Counted from the stretch's first letter, positions 5,904 through 13,902 are shown. The stretch: 18,309 bases of DNA from Bacteroidetes bacterium UBA1947 (GCA_002336915.1 DDET01000051.1:1-18309); one strand, 5' to 3'. The notes: generated by a model not told the origin, from the sequence alone. Program-made: numbers and translations.

Positions 5904-6689
5904 ATGGCCCAACTTGCATTAAAACGCCCTATTGTATTTTTTGACCTGGAGACCACAGGCACCGATAATGCAAAAGACAGGATAGTAGAACTGGCTTTCG
6001 TGAAGATACACCCCGATGGCAAAAGGGAAAGCTACATAAGGCGCATAAACCCCGGAATGCCCATACCCAAGGGCGCCAGCGATATACATGGCATTACCGA
6101 CGAAGACGTAAAGGACAGCCCTGCATTTAAAAATATAGCACACGAGCTGTATGAGTGGATGCACAACTGCGACCTGGGCGGCTACAACTCGGCGAAGTTT
6201 GACCTGCCGGTGCTGGCAGAGGAATTCCTGAGGGCGGGCATCAACGTGGACTTTACAGAGCGCCATATGGTGGATGCACAACAGATATTCTTTAAGATGG
6301 AAGCGCGTACACTGAGTGCAGCTTACAGCTTTTTTTGTAACAAAGAGTTAATAAACGCGCATAGCGCCGAGGCCGATATACTGGCTACTATTGAGATACT
6401 GGAAGCGCAGCTGGACCGCTATGCTGCACTGGGTACGGATGTGAAGGCCATACACGATCTCATCAATACCGAGCAGTACGTGGACTATGCCCGCAGGATA
6501 GTGATGAAGGACGGTGAGCCGGTATTCAACTTCGGGAAGCATAAGGGCAAGAAAGTGACCGCTGTCTTCACGGAAGAACCGCAATATTATGACTGGATGA
6601 TGCAGAGCGATTTTGCACTGCATACCAAACAAAAAATATCGGAAATACTGAACAAGATGAAGCTGGGGAAACTGGGCCAGAAAGTTTAG
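5904..6689 (+). CDS. DnaQ-like 3'-5' exonuclease with C-terminal GKHKG domain
   Basis: 261 residues from the ATG at 5904; a TTG nine bases upstream is less likely. The N-terminal ~170 residues are a DEDDh exonuclease: ExoI FDLETTG (Asp14, Glu16), ExoII GGYNSAKFDLPVL (Asp100) and ExoIII HSAEAD (His153, Asp158), i.e. all five metal-binding/catalytic residues. The C-terminal part holds FNFGKHKGK (208-216) and QYYDWMMQSDFALHTK, a small domain of the DUF3820-like type often found in Bacteroidota DnaQ paralogues. It lacks the N-terminal partner regions of a true Pol III epsilon beta-clamp binding tail that I could identify, so it may be proofreading subunit or a stand-alone repair/RNA-processing nuclease. 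It follows mpl by 18 bases and is likely co-transcribed. Confidence 0.88.
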   Translation: MAQLALKRPIVFFDLETTGTDNAKDRIVELAFVKIHPDGKRESYIRRINPGMPIPKGASDIHGITDEDVKDSPAFKNIAHELYEWMHNCDLGGYNSAKFDLPVLAEEFLRAGINVDFTERHMVDAQQIFFKMEARTLSAAYSFFCNKELINAHSAEADILATIEILEAQLDRYAALGTDVKAIHDLINTEQYVDYARRIVMKDGEPVFNFGKHKGKKVTAVFTEEPQYYDWMMQSDFALHTKQKISEILNKMKLGKLGQKV

Positions 6690-6724
6690 TATTCATTTAA
6701 AACGCAGGGTTTTATATTATTTAG

Positions 6725-6746
6725 TATTTTGCCCCTTCTAATTTTG
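6725..6746 (+). promoter_or_regulatory. Promoter-like elements upstream of the GT2 gene
   Basis: Two candidates: TATTTTG at 6725-6731, 20 bases before the TTG start, and a full-consensus TAATTTTG (TAnnTTTG) at 6739-6746, only five bases before it. If the second is used the transcript would be essentially leaderless. No well-spaced -33 TTG is evident. Confidence 0.4.
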
Positions 6747-6751
6747 CCCGC

Positions 6752-7453
6752 TTGGACAAACTTGTAATCATACCCACATACAACGAGAAAGAGAACATCG
6801 GAAAAATAGTGCCTAAGGTATTATCCCTTGCCGGCAATTTTCATGTATTGATCGTTGATGATGGCTCGCCCGACGGCACTGCTACGATCGTAAAGGATAT
6901 GCAGGCAAGCTATCCGGGCAGGCTGTTCATAGCTGAGCGCAGCGGCAAGCTGGGCCTGGGCACGGCATATATACATGGCTTTAAATGGGCGCTGGAAAAG
7001 GGTTATGAATACATCTTCGAGATGGATGCCGACTTCTCCCACAATCCTGATGACCTGGAAAGGCTGCATGAAGCCTGTGCAAAAGGTGCGGATGTAGCTG
7101 TAGGATCGCGCTATGTGAAGGGCGGCAAGGTAGTGAACTGGCCATGGGACAGGATATTTATCTCGAAAGGCGGTGCACTGTATACAAAAGTAATAACCTG
7201 GATGCCTGTGCAGGACCCTACTGCGGGCTTTATATGCTACAAGGCAAAGGTGCTGAAGACCATAGCGCTGGATGAGGTGAAGTTCATTGGCTATGCCTTC
7301 CAGATAGAGATGAAGTACCGGGCATGGAAAGCCGGTTTTAAGATAAAAGAAGTTCCCATCACCTTCGTAGACCGCAAAGAAGGCATATCTAAAATGACCA
7401 AGGGCATAGTGAAAGAGGCTATGTACGGGGTGTGGAAGATGCGGGGTTCGTAA
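6752..7453 (+). CDS. Polyprenol-phosphate mannosyltransferase-like GT2 enzyme
   Basis: A 233-residue family 2 glycosyltransferase of the Dpm1/polyprenol monophosphomannose synthase group, which moves a sugar from a nucleotide donor to a polyprenyl-phosphate carrier at the cytoplasmic membrane face. Visible motifs: IIPTYNEKENI (6-16), VDDGSPDGT (35-43), the metal-binding MDADFSHNP (91-99), GSRYVKGG (118-125), DPTAGF (155-160) and EGISKM (210-215). There is no C-terminal membrane domain, so it is the short, Dpm1-like form. The start is TTG at 6752: no ATG lies upstream in frame, and family members begin directly with (M)DKLVIIPTYNE. The lipid-linked sugar could serve the polytopic GT39-type enzyme encoded at 14373-15869, though they are not in one operon. 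Donor sugar is not determinable here. Confidence 0.9.
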   Translation: MDKLVIIPTYNEKENIGKIVPKVLSLAGNFHVLIVDDGSPDGTATIVKDMQASYPGRLFIAERSGKLGLGTAYIHGFKWALEKGYEYIFEMDADFSHNPDDLERLHEACAKGADVAVGSRYVKGGKVVNWPWDRIFISKGGALYTKVITWMPVQDPTAGFICYKAKVLKTIALDEVKFIGYAFQIEMKYRAWKAGFKIKEVPITFVDRKEGISKMTKGIVKEAMYGVWKMRGS

Positions 7454-7462
7454 CCCCTCTAG

Positions 7463-7478
7463 CTCCCCTGAAGGGGAG
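7463..7478. terminator. Hairpin CTCCCC-TGAA-GGGGAG between convergent genes
   Basis: A perfect 6-bp GC-rich stem with a four-base loop lies in the 28-base space between the GT2 gene and the convergent WbqC gene. There is no T-run next to it, so it is either a weak bidirectional terminator or one of the short GC palindromes scattered between Bacteroidota genes. Confidence 0.45.
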
Positions 7479-7481
7479 AAC

Positions 7482-8114
7482 CTACAAATTTTCCAATAAT
7501 GCTTTTCGGTTTTTATTTATCCAATCCATAGTGTGCGGGCCTTCCGAAAATAGGAGGTCGAGGATGCTGAGATCGGGGAGAAAACCTGTGCGGTCGGCGA
7601 AGAGCTGGTAGTAGTTGGGGAAGGATGTGCCGGCATTTCGTTTCAACTTTTTTCGTAGATCGCAGGCAGCGCCGGGGTATTGAGGCTCGAACTTTTCAGC
7701 GAATGTTATGTTAAAATCCAGCTTTAGCTGGGCCTTCAACCAAAGTATCGAGGCGAGGTTTACGTCCTTTAGATGATCGTAATGCTGTGTGAAAAGTGCT
7801 GCGAGGGAGGGCTCGTAATGATCAAAATAGGGGGAACGTTTGTAGGTGGAGACGATAGTGCGCCATTGCTGTACTTGCCATTTTGTTTGGTTATCTACCT
7901 GTATATCCCGCATTGCAGCGCGCTGGTCGCGGCCATGGCGCAGTGGAATGCTAAGCGTGAGCAGGCCATTAGCTCCGGCGAGGTAGTACCTGTTGCGATA
8001 AGTCATTTTTTCAAAATGCTCGGCATTGTCGAGCATAAGGGTATCAATAGCGGAAACGGCGGCCCACCATGAAATACAGGGAAAAGGAATATATGAAGAG
8101 ACTGCAAAATGCAT
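7482..8114 (-). CDS. WbqC-family protein
   Basis: 210 residues from the ATG at 8114 (MHFAVSSYIPFPCISWW); an upstream in-frame ATG at 8150 would add twelve residues that do not look like the family N-terminus. Motifs typical of WbqC-like proteins are visible: the aromatic SYIPFPCISWWA start, YRNRYYLAGANGLLTLSIPL, WRTIVSTYKRSPYFDHYEP (residues ~85-105) and the FPNYYQLF ... FLPDLSILDLLFSEGP C-terminus. The family is found in O-antigen and other glycan loci and as lone genes in Bacteroidota; its biochemical activity is not established. It is convergent with the GT2 glycosyltransferase gene and divergent from the GWxTD gene, the two start codons being only about 40 bases apart. Confidence 0.85.
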   Translation of the reverse strand: MHFAVSSYIPFPCISWWAAVSAIDTLMLDNAEHFEKMTYRNRYYLAGANGLLTLSIPLRHGRDQRAAMRDIQVDNQTKWQVQQWRTIVSTYKRSPYFDHYEPSLAALFTQHYDHLKDVNLASILWLKAQLKLDFNITFAEKFEPQYPGAACDLRKKLKRNAGTSFPNYYQLFADRTGFLPDLSILDLLFSEGPHTMDWINKNRKALLENL

Positions 8115-8153
8115 ATCGGAACAAAAAGAAGTAATTTGCGAAAAATACAAAAA

Positions 8154-9623
8154 ATGGGCCGCAGGGCAGGACTTTGTTTATTAGCTGTGTTGTTTTGTGT
8201 GCGGGCGCTTGCTGTTAATGCTATTGTTTCACATACGCTATACCGGATAGCAGATGCAGGCACTAACGAGATCGGGGATGCCTATATAGAGATATACTGG
8301 CAGGTATTGCCGGGCGGACTGCACTTCAGTAAACAGGAAGATAAATGGCGGACCACTATAAACGCAAATATTGTTTTCAGGAATGATACGGGCGTGGTGA
8401 TGGCACAGGAGCTAAACCTGCGTACTGCCCCGGCAAGCTCGCTTGCCAATGCACAGGCACAAAACATCACTGACCTGCACAGGTATAAACTGCCGACAGG
8501 AAAAATAAGCGTGGAACTAAAATTATCGGAGCCGGGATATATGGGGCTGTACCGGTACACAGATACATTTACCGTTGAAAAGCACGGAGATATTTTCTAC
8601 AGCGGGCTGCAACTTCTGGACACGACATATGCAGCAAGCCAGGAGAATGTATTCACGAAGAACGGCAAGCAACACATACCGCTGTGCACTAACTTCCTGG
8701 ATGATGAGCATAAGGTAATGCACTATTATGCAGAACTGTACCAAAGCAGCATGCGGGGAGGGGATGAATATCCCCTTATACAGCACACCTTTATCTCGAA
8801 AAGAGAATTGGAAAGTCCTGTGTACGGACTTAAAAGAGTTGACAGCATTGGCAGGAATGCAGTAACACCTATTTACGGCGATTTTTCAATGACAGCGCTT
8901 GCATCGGGCAACTACTACCTGAACATGGTGCTTGAAGATAAGAACAAGCAAAGGATAGCCGCCAGCAGCTACTTCTTCCAGCGCGAAAATAAAAATCCTG
9001 TGCAGGCATTGAATACCACCCAGCGCGACTCAGCGATGGAACAAGTGGTGGTGCTGGACATCAGCAAAACATTTGTGATGAAGTTCACCCTGCCGCAGCT
9101 TATGGCTATCCTGAAGATGATATCGCCCATAAGCAGTATGGTGGAAACGCAGGCCATAAAAGGTTTCCAGAAGAAGCCCGACGATATGTACATGCGTTAT
9201 TTTATTTACAATTTCTGGACCGCGCGCAATAAGGAAAACCCTGAAGCTGAATGGAAAAGATATTCAGAAAGGGTGAAGGAAGTGAATAAGCTCTTCACTG
9301 CAGGAGCTACCATGGGTTATGAAACTGACCGCGGCATTACTTACCTGAAGTATGGCCCACCGGATGAACGTGTGCCGGTAGAAAATGAAGCCGGCACCCG
9401 GCCCTACGAAATATGGGAATACAAGGTGCTGGGCAAACTAAACCAGGAAGGTGTATTTTTGTTTTACAGGCCTGCTGAAATGGTAAGTGATTACCGCTTA
9501 CTGCACTCTACCGTAAACGGGGAGGTAAGGAATACCAGCTGGCGCAACTATTTGTATCTATCAAATGGTGCAGGAGGTAATTCATCAAACTCGAGAGCCG
9601 AACAATATATACGCAATCGCTAA
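8154..9623 (+). CDS. GWxTD domain-containing exported protein
   Basis: 489 residues from the ATG at 8154, chosen because it begins directly with a signal peptide (MGRRAGLCLLAVLFCVRALA); an ATG at 8109 would add 15 polar residues in front and overlap the WbqC start. The central region is beta-rich. The C-terminal region (~345-470) has FIYNFWTARNKENPEAEW, then GYETDRGITYLKYGPPDE (388-405) and YEIWEYK, which is the GWxTD domain with Tyr replacing Trp. This domain is known from large exported proteins of Bacteroidota and Acidobacteriota, but its function is not established. The protein is probably periplasmic or surface-associated. Its gene precedes dapF by eight bases, suggesting one transcript. 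Confidence 0.85.
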   Translation: MGRRAGLCLLAVLFCVRALAVNAIVSHTLYRIADAGTNEIGDAYIEIYWQVLPGGLHFSKQEDKWRTTINANIVFRNDTGVVMAQELNLRTAPASSLANAQAQNITDLHRYKLPTGKISVELKLSEPGYMGLYRYTDTFTVEKHGDIFYSGLQLLDTTYAASQENVFTKNGKQHIPLCTNFLDDEHKVMHYYAELYQSSMRGGDEYPLIQHTFISKRELESPVYGLKRVDSIGRNAVTPIYGDFSMTALASGNYYLNMVLEDKNKQRIAASSYFFQRENKNPVQALNTTQRDSAMEQVVVLDISKTFVMKFTLPQLMAILKMISPISSMVETQAIKGFQKKPDDMYMRYFIYNFWTARNKENPEAEWKRYSERVKEVNKLFTAGATMGYETDRGITYLKYGPPDERVPVENEAGTRPYEIWEYKVLGKLNQEGVFLFYRPAEMVSDYRLLHSTVNGEVRNTSWRNYLYLSNGAGGNSSNSRAEQYIRNR

Positions 9624-9631
9624 AACAAAGA

Positions 9632-10408
9632 ATGGAACTTCATTTTTATAAATACCAGGGCACGGGCAATGATTTTGTACTGCTTGACAACAGGAGCAAA
9701 CACATACAGCTCTCCACAAAGCAGGTAGCATTTTTGTGCGACAGGCATTTTGGTATAGGCGCAGACGGGTTGATGCTGCTGGAGGAAAAGGATGGCTATG
9801 ATTTCCATATGGTATATTATAACTCCGATGGGCGGGAAAGCAGCATGTGCGGGAACGGGGGCAGGTGCATAACTGCCTTTGCACAAAGGCTGGGTATTAT
9901 AAATAACAAGGCATCATTCACGGCTATAGACGGCAGCCATACTGCGAGCATCAATGATGATGGTACGATCACTTTGCACATGCAGGAGGTGAACAACATA
10001 GATGTGTACAGCGATTACTGCATTTTGAATACAGGATCGCCGCACTATGTAAAATGGGTGAAAGATGTGCAGCAAACAGATGTGGTGGTTGAAGGCAGGG
10101 AGATCCGCTACAGGCCTGATTTTGGCCCTAATGGCATCAATGCCAATTTTGTGCAGCAAACCGAAGATGGTATTTGGGTGCGCACGTATGAACGTGGCGT
10201 AGAAAATGAAACACTAAGCTGTGGTACGGGCGTAACTGCCAGCGCCATAGCATCGACCGGAAATGCTACCGGCTATTTTAAGATAAAAGTGCAAACACCG
10301 GGTGGTGTATTGCAAGTTTGCTTTATGAAGAGTGCAGCAGGCAGTGCGGATAATGTGACATTGCAGGGAGCTGCCGAGTTTGTGTTTGAAGGAGCTATTT
10401 CAATTTGA
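9632..10408 (+). CDS. dapF: Diaminopimelate epimerase
   Basis: Interconverts LL- and meso-diaminopimelate, the last step before lysine and the source of meso-DAP for peptidoglycan, by a two-base cysteine mechanism without cofactor. The 258-residue protein is full length with both catalytic cysteines: Cys73 in SSMCGNGGRC and Cys197 in LSCGTG. Other family motifs are YQGTGNDFVLLDN (8-20), RHFGIGADG (38-46), NSDG (64-67), NTGSPHYV (133-140) and ERGVENET (188-195). It starts eight bases after the GWxTD gene and is likely co-transcribed with it. meso-DAP produced here is part of the peptide ligated by the Mpl-type enzyme encoded at 4524-5885. Confidence 0.97.
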   Translation: MELHFYKYQGTGNDFVLLDNRSKHIQLSTKQVAFLCDRHFGIGADGLMLLEEKDGYDFHMVYYNSDGRESSMCGNGGRCITAFAQRLGIINNKASFTAIDGSHTASINDDGTITLHMQEVNNIDVYSDYCILNTGSPHYVKWVKDVQQTDVVVEGREIRYRPDFGPNGINANFVQQTEDGIWVRTYERGVENETLSCGTGVTASAIASTGNATGYFKIKVQTPGGVLQVCFMKSAAGSADNVTLQGAAEFVFEGAISI

Positions 10409-10440
10409 TAATTCAGCAATTGGCCAATCACATCAGTTAT

Positions 10441-10560
10441 ATATCGTCCCTACGGGACTTGTATGAGATGGTTGTATTGTTTTCTACCGATATGTCGTCC
10501 CTACGGGACGTGTAGATGATTGGGTTGTTTTCCACCAATATGTCGTCCCTGGCGGGACTT
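10441..10560. repeat. Three tandem GTCCC-GGGAC hairpin repeats
   Basis: Three copies of an imperfect palindrome lie between the convergent dapF and recR genes: GTCCC-TAC-GGGAC (10446-10458), CGTCCC-TAC-GGGACG (10496-10510) and GTCCC-TGGC-GGGAC (10545-10558). Start-to-start spacing is 51 and 48 bases, and the sequence between copies is itself repeated with changes (GATGGTTG...TGTTTTCTACCGATATGT versus GATTGGGTTGTTTTCCACCAATATGT). From memory, CGTCCCTACGGGAC elements of this kind are interspersed in many Bacteroidota genomes. They could act as a bidirectional terminator or RNA stabiliser here. Confidence 0.8.
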
Positions 10561-10583
10561 GCGAATAATATTGACTTTTAAGA

Positions 10584-11213
10584 CTAAGCCTTATTGTGGA
10601 TGGTAACGTAATTGTCGATGGGCAGGCGCTTGGCGATGGAGCGGGCCAGGGTCATTTCATCGGCGTACTCTAGCTCTCCGCCAAAGGCTATTCCGCGGGC
10701 AATGGTAGTGATGCGAACAGGCAGGTCCTTTAACTGGCGGGCAATGTAATAAACAGTTGTATCGCCTTCGATCGTCGGGCTGAGCGCCATGATGAGCTCT
10801 TCGATATTATTTTCCTTAACACGGTTGTGCAGGGTACTGATGTATAGCTGGTCGGGGCCAATACCATCGAGCGGTGAAAGGATGCCACCCAGTACATGAT
10901 ACAAACCGCTGTATTGCCTGGTGCTTTCTATGGCTATGACGTCGCGTATGTTCTCCACCACGCATACCTGGCTATGGTTGCGGCCGGGGTTGGCGCAAAT
11001 GGTGCATACCGCAGTATCTGAAACATTATGGCATGTATTACAAAACTGAAGCTCATGCCGCATGCGGGAAAGTGCACCGGTGAAAGCGTCTACATCCTCA
11101 GCCTGCATCTTAAGCAATTGAAGTACCATGCGCAGGGCGGTTTTCTTGCCAATACCCGGCAATTTGGAAAACTCCTGCACAGCATCTTCTATAAGCTTCG
11201 ACGAGAAAATCAT
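10584..11213 (-). CDS. recR: Recombination mediator protein RecR
   Basis: Part of the RecFOR machinery that loads RecA on SSB-coated single-stranded gaps. The 209-residue protein is full length: an N-terminal helix-hairpin-helix LPGIGKKTALRM (18-29), a four-cysteine zinc site (Cys58, Cys61, Cys70, Cys73), a Toprim domain starting CVVENIRDVIAIE (84-96) with YHVLGGILSPLDGIGP (105-120), and the C-terminal IARGIAFGGELEYADEMTL segment (171-189). It is convergent with dapF, separated by the hairpin repeats, and divergent from the T9SS cargo gene. A consensus-type -7 element lies about 56 bases upstream. Confidence 0.97.
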   Translation of the reverse strand: MIFSSKLIEDAVQEFSKLPGIGKKTALRMVLQLLKMQAEDVDAFTGALSRMRHELQFCNTCHNVSDTAVCTICANPGRNHSQVCVVENIRDVIAIESTRQYSGLYHVLGGILSPLDGIGPDQLYISTLHNRVKENNIEELIMALSPTIEGDTTVYYIARQLKDLPVRITTIARGIAFGGELEYADEMTLARSIAKRLPIDNYVTIHNKA

Positions 11214-11269
11214 GTTGAAAATGGTCTGCCCAAAGGGCGAATACGCTTTTGTACTCTATCAAAAGAGTT

Positions 11270-11277
11270 CAAATTTA
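11270..11277 (-). promoter_or_regulatory. Candidate recR promoter -7 element TAAATTTG
   Basis: On the minus strand TAAATTTG matches the Bacteroidota TAnnTTTG element exactly and lies 56 bases before the recR ATG, predicting a leader of about 50 bases. I see no good -33 TTG, so support is partial. Confidence 0.45.
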
Positions 11278-11345
11278 CGTCTAATAAAGAGATGGGAAGG
11301 GATAAAAAGTCACATTTTTGTATTTTTTGCGAATTTTAGACTATT

Positions 11346-11353
11346 TATGTTTG
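11346..11353 (+). promoter_or_regulatory. Candidate promoter -7 element TATGTTTG for the T9SS cargo gene
   Basis: TATGTTTG matches TAnnTTTG exactly and lies 48 bases before the ATG at 11402, giving a leader of about 40 bases. TTTG motifs upstream (11317-11320 and 11326-11329) are at non-ideal spacing for a -33 element. Confidence 0.5.
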
Positions 11354-11401
11354 TCAGAACTTCCAAATTCGATATATTAGCTGAAATTTAAAAACCACTT
11401 T

Positions 11402-12466
11402 ATGAAAAAATTATTACTATTTACCGTTGCCGCCGCTGTGAGCATAAGCGGGATGGCAAAAGACATCAAGGTTAAAGGTACTCCAAGCAATCGTGTTGCA
11501 CAGGCCGGAAATTATGAAAACAACCTGTCTGCAAAAGGTACTGCCGTGGGAGATACTTTTATTCTAATCAATCACGTGGATACTTTCTTCTATTATTCAT
11601 TTACCGATACTCCCGGTTATGTGTATGGTATGAGCTATCATTCTTATGATGCTGCAGCTGAAAGGTATGACTTCAACCCAGCGGACAGTTCACTGGAAAT
11701 GATAGGTATCCTTAGCGAATTTACCGGCCACTACCAGCCTTCAACTACTAAATCGGTTAGACTTAAGGCCTGGTCTCAAGGTCCATTGACCGGTACATCG
11801 CCAATTAAATACAACGGGTTCCCTGCTACTGTACGTGATTCAATAGACGTCCTGATATCTCACCTGGGTATTGATCCAACGGGCGGACATGCTGACTCCG
11901 GCAAATACACGCCGATGACGCCAGTAACGTTTACAGATTCGTTCTTTGTTGGCTTTACTATGAACTACACACTGCCATTGCAGGGAGATACTATAGGATT
12001 AATGTCATCCAGCGATGGTAAGCGTCTTAGCACCCTGTACACTGTGGTAGGTCCTGATACGATCTATAACGAAAGGGCTGTAATAGGCAAAGGCGGCCTG
12101 TGGGGCGATAACTACCGCATATTCGGGTTGAGGAATGACCTGGCTATCTTCCCGGTTGTTATCATACATGCACCTGTAACAGTACATGGCATCAGCAGGA
12201 ACGATTTCACTTACTTCGGTGCTTATCCTAACCCGGCTACAACTAATACGAATGTTAAATTCTCTCTGAAGAATGCTGCAAGTGTAACCATCAAAATCAT
12301 GGACATCACAGGCCGCACGCTTAAAGAATATGCACAAAGCAATGTATCTGCAGGAGAACATGTTGTTCCTATCGAAACATCTGATCTCGCAGCAGGCAAC
12401 TACATCATATCAGTGCGCACCAGCGCCGGCGACGGTATTGGTCAGCAAATCACTGTTGGCAAATAA
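11402..12466 (+). CDS. Secreted protein with type IX secretion C-terminal sorting domain
   Basis: 354 residues: Sec signal peptide (MKKLLLFTVAAAVSISGMA, cleavage after about residue 19), a ~250-residue body without a domain I recognise, and a C-terminal type A sorting domain from ~271: YFGAYPNPATTNTNVKFSL, VTIKIMDITGRTL (295-307), GEHVVPIETSDLAAGNYIISV (318-338) and the end QQITVGK. Known: such domains target cargo through the Bacteroidota T9SS outer-membrane translocon for release or surface attachment, usually after cleavage. The body is rich in Thr, Ser, Tyr and Asp, suggesting a beta-sandwich surface protein, but no catalytic motif is visible. It is a single-gene transcript with its own promoter-like element and a strong terminator. 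Codon use is somewhat different from neighbours (more Ala/Thr, fewer rare ATA codons), consistent with high expression. Confidence 0.88.
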   Translation: MKKLLLFTVAAAVSISGMAKDIKVKGTPSNRVAQAGNYENNLSAKGTAVGDTFILINHVDTFFYYSFTDTPGYVYGMSYHSYDAAAERYDFNPADSSLEMIGILSEFTGHYQPSTTKSVRLKAWSQGPLTGTSPIKYNGFPATVRDSIDVLISHLGIDPTGGHADSGKYTPMTPVTFTDSFFVGFTMNYTLPLQGDTIGLMSSSDGKRLSTLYTVVGPDTIYNERAVIGKGGLWGDNYRIFGLRNDLAIFPVVIIHAPVTVHGISRNDFTYFGAYPNPATTNTNVKFSLKNAASVTIKIMDITGRTLKEYAQSNVSAGEHVVPIETSDLAAGNYIISVRTSAGDGIGQQITVGK

Positions 12467-12481
12467 TTTAGTTTTTTGCAC

Positions 12482-12521
12482 AAAAAGATAAAGGCTGCCT
12501 TATGGCAGCCTTTATCTTTTT
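12482..12521. terminator. Strong bidirectional rho-independent terminator
   Basis: An 18-bp perfect inverted repeat (12482-12499 with 12504-12521) around the loop TTAT. The core GGCTGCC/GGCAGCC is flanked by an A-run on the left and a T-run on the right, so it reads as a terminator on both strands. It ends the T9SS cargo gene on the plus strand and the convergent MazG-like gene on the minus strand, whose stop is 11 bases away. Confidence 0.93.
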
Positions 12522-12531
12522 AAATTTTATC

Positions 12532-12864
12532 CTATTTCAGTTTTTCATTGTCTTTATGCCGGGCGGCATCCCGTGTAGCTTTCTTTTCGAGATTCTTTTG
12601 CAAAGCATCAGTGAGGTCGACGCCCGTTTGATTGGCAAGACAGATGAGTACCCAAAGCACGTCGGCCATCTCATCGGCAAGATCTTTATCCGTATCACTC
12701 TCTTTGAATGATTGCTCGCCATACTTGCGCACCATGATGCGCGCCAGCTCACCTGTCTCCTCCATAAGAATGCCGAGGTTAGTGAGCTCGTTGAAATATC
12801 GCACACCAACAGTTTGTATCCAGCCGTCCACTTTTTGCTGCGCTTCACGTATTGTTATATCCAT
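12532..12864 (-). CDS. MazG-like nucleotide pyrophosphohydrolase
   Basis: 110 residues from the ATG at 12864 (MDITIREAQQKVDGWI); an in-frame ATG at 12891 would add nine non-family residues. The all-alpha NTP-PPase signature is present: LMEETGELAR (33-42; Glu35, Glu36, Glu39) and LADEMADVLW (62-71; Glu65, Asp68), the acidic residues that bind Mg. These small MazG-like enzymes hydrolyse nucleoside triphosphates to monophosphate and pyrophosphate, often as house-cleaning enzymes; the true substrate is unknown here. It is a single-domain protein, unlike full-length MazG with two repeats. The gene is divergent from moxR across a 70-base gap and convergent with the T9SS cargo gene. Confidence 0.88.
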   Translation of the reverse strand: MDITIREAQQKVDGWIQTVGVRYFNELTNLGILMEETGELARIMVRKYGEQSFKESDTDKDLADEMADVLWVLICLANQTGVDLTDALQKNLEKKATRDAARHKDNEKLK

Positions 12865-12888
12865 TAATGCAAGATTTGTTAGTTTACA

Positions 12889-12895
12889 CAAAATA
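12889..12895 (-). promoter_or_regulatory. Candidate -7 element TATTTTG for the MazG-like gene
   Basis: On the minus strand TATTTTG sits 24 bases before the ATG at 12864, in the same TA-N-TTTG form as before paaZ and the GT2 gene. Confidence 0.35.
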
Positions 12896-12934
12896 ATAGA
12901 ACTTCCCTTTTTATTACCAAAGGAACGAAAAAAG

Positions 12935-13900
12935 ATGCAGGCATACGCGAACGATATAGATGCAGCAAAGGCGCTGAAAGAGAATTACGATGCTATACGC
13001 AAGGCAATAGGACAAGTAATAGTGGGACAGGATGACGTAGTGAGCAAGCTGCTTATCTCGATATTATGCAACGGCCACAGCCTGCTGGTGGGCGTGCCCG
13101 GGCTGGCCAAAACACTGCTGGTAAAAACCGTGGCCGATGTTATGGACCTCTCCTTCAAACGCATACAGTTCACCCCCGACCTGATGCCCAGTGACATAAC
13201 CGGTGCAGAGATACTGGATGAGCAAAGGCAGTTCCGTTTTATAAAAGGCCCCATATTTGCCAACATCATACTTGCAGATGAAATAAACCGTACCCCGCCC
13301 AAAACACAGGCAGCACTGCTTGAAGCCATGCAGGAGCGGAATGTAACGACAGGTGGTGTATTGTATAAGCTACCGGCACCATTCTTTGTACTGGCTACAC
13401 AGAACCCAATAGAACAGGAAGGTACCTACCCCCTGCCTGAAGCACAACTGGACCGTTTTATGTTCCAGATAACGCTGGACTATCCCAGCTTTGCCGAGGA
13501 AGTAACCATAGTGCGCAATACAACAAGTGCGAATAATGTGAACCTGCCGAAAGTGCTGGACGGAAATGCGATACTGGCCTTCCAGGACCTGGTGCGCCGC
13601 GTACCTGTGCCGGACAATGTACTGGAATATGCAGTGGGTATAGTACATAAAACACGCCCCGGATCGGGCAATGCGCCTGCGATCACCACACAATATGTAT
13701 CATACGGTGCCGGGCCGCGTGCATCGCAATACCTGGTACTGGGCGCAAAATGCCATGCCCTGCTGAACGGAAAATACTCGCCCGATATAGAAGATGTGCA
13801 GGCAATGGTACTGCCCGTACTGCGCCACCGTATAATAAGGAATTACAAGGCTGAGGCAGAAGGCCTGACGCAAGAATCGCTTATAAAACAATTGCTATAG
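12935..13900 (+). CDS. MoxR-family AAA+ ATPase
   Basis: 321 residues from the ATG at 12935, preceded by purine-rich AAAGGAACGAAAAAAG; the frame is open further upstream but that part lies antisense to the MazG-like gene. Motifs: Walker A GVPGLAKT (53-60), the MoxR insert region FTPDLMPSDITG (79-90), Walker B IILADEINR (111-119), sensor 1 LATQNP (153-158) and the PLPEAQLDRF segment (167-175). MoxR ATPases act as chaperones that help mature protein complexes, typically with DUF58 and VWA partner proteins. Here no DUF58 or von Willebrand factor A gene follows; instead a DinB-fold gene begins two bases after the stop, so the usual partner set is split or elsewhere. Confidence 0.94.
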   Translation: MQAYANDIDAAKALKENYDAIRKAIGQVIVGQDDVVSKLLISILCNGHSLLVGVPGLAKTLLVKTVADVMDLSFKRIQFTPDLMPSDITGAEILDEQRQFRFIKGPIFANIILADEINRTPPKTQAALLEAMQERNVTTGGVLYKLPAPFFVLATQNPIEQEGTYPLPEAQLDRFMFQITLDYPSFAEEVTIVRNTTSANNVNLPKVLDGNAILAFQDLVRRVPVPDNVLEYAVGIVHKTRPGSGNAPAITTQYVSYGAGPRASQYLVLGAKCHALLNGKYSPDIEDVQAMVLPVLRHRIIRNYKAEAEGLTQESLIKQLL

Positions 13901-13902
13901 TA

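Noticed and set aside
7773..8072. 99-residue plus-strand frame within the WbqC gene
   Set aside because: It is antisense to the conserved WbqC motifs and has no domain of its own.
10441..10560. CRISPR-like repeats
   Set aside because: Only three copies; the spacers are themselves repeats of each other, the conserved unit is a short palindrome and no cas genes are near.
11028..11391. Two plus-strand frames (103 and 87 residues) over the recR start region
   Set aside because: They are antisense to the recR N-terminus and run through the divergent promoter region; composition is not protein-like.
12632..12934. N-terminal extension of the MoxR protein
   Set aside because: The extension is antisense to the MazG-like gene and of odd Ser-rich composition; the family start with a purine-rich leader is at 12935.
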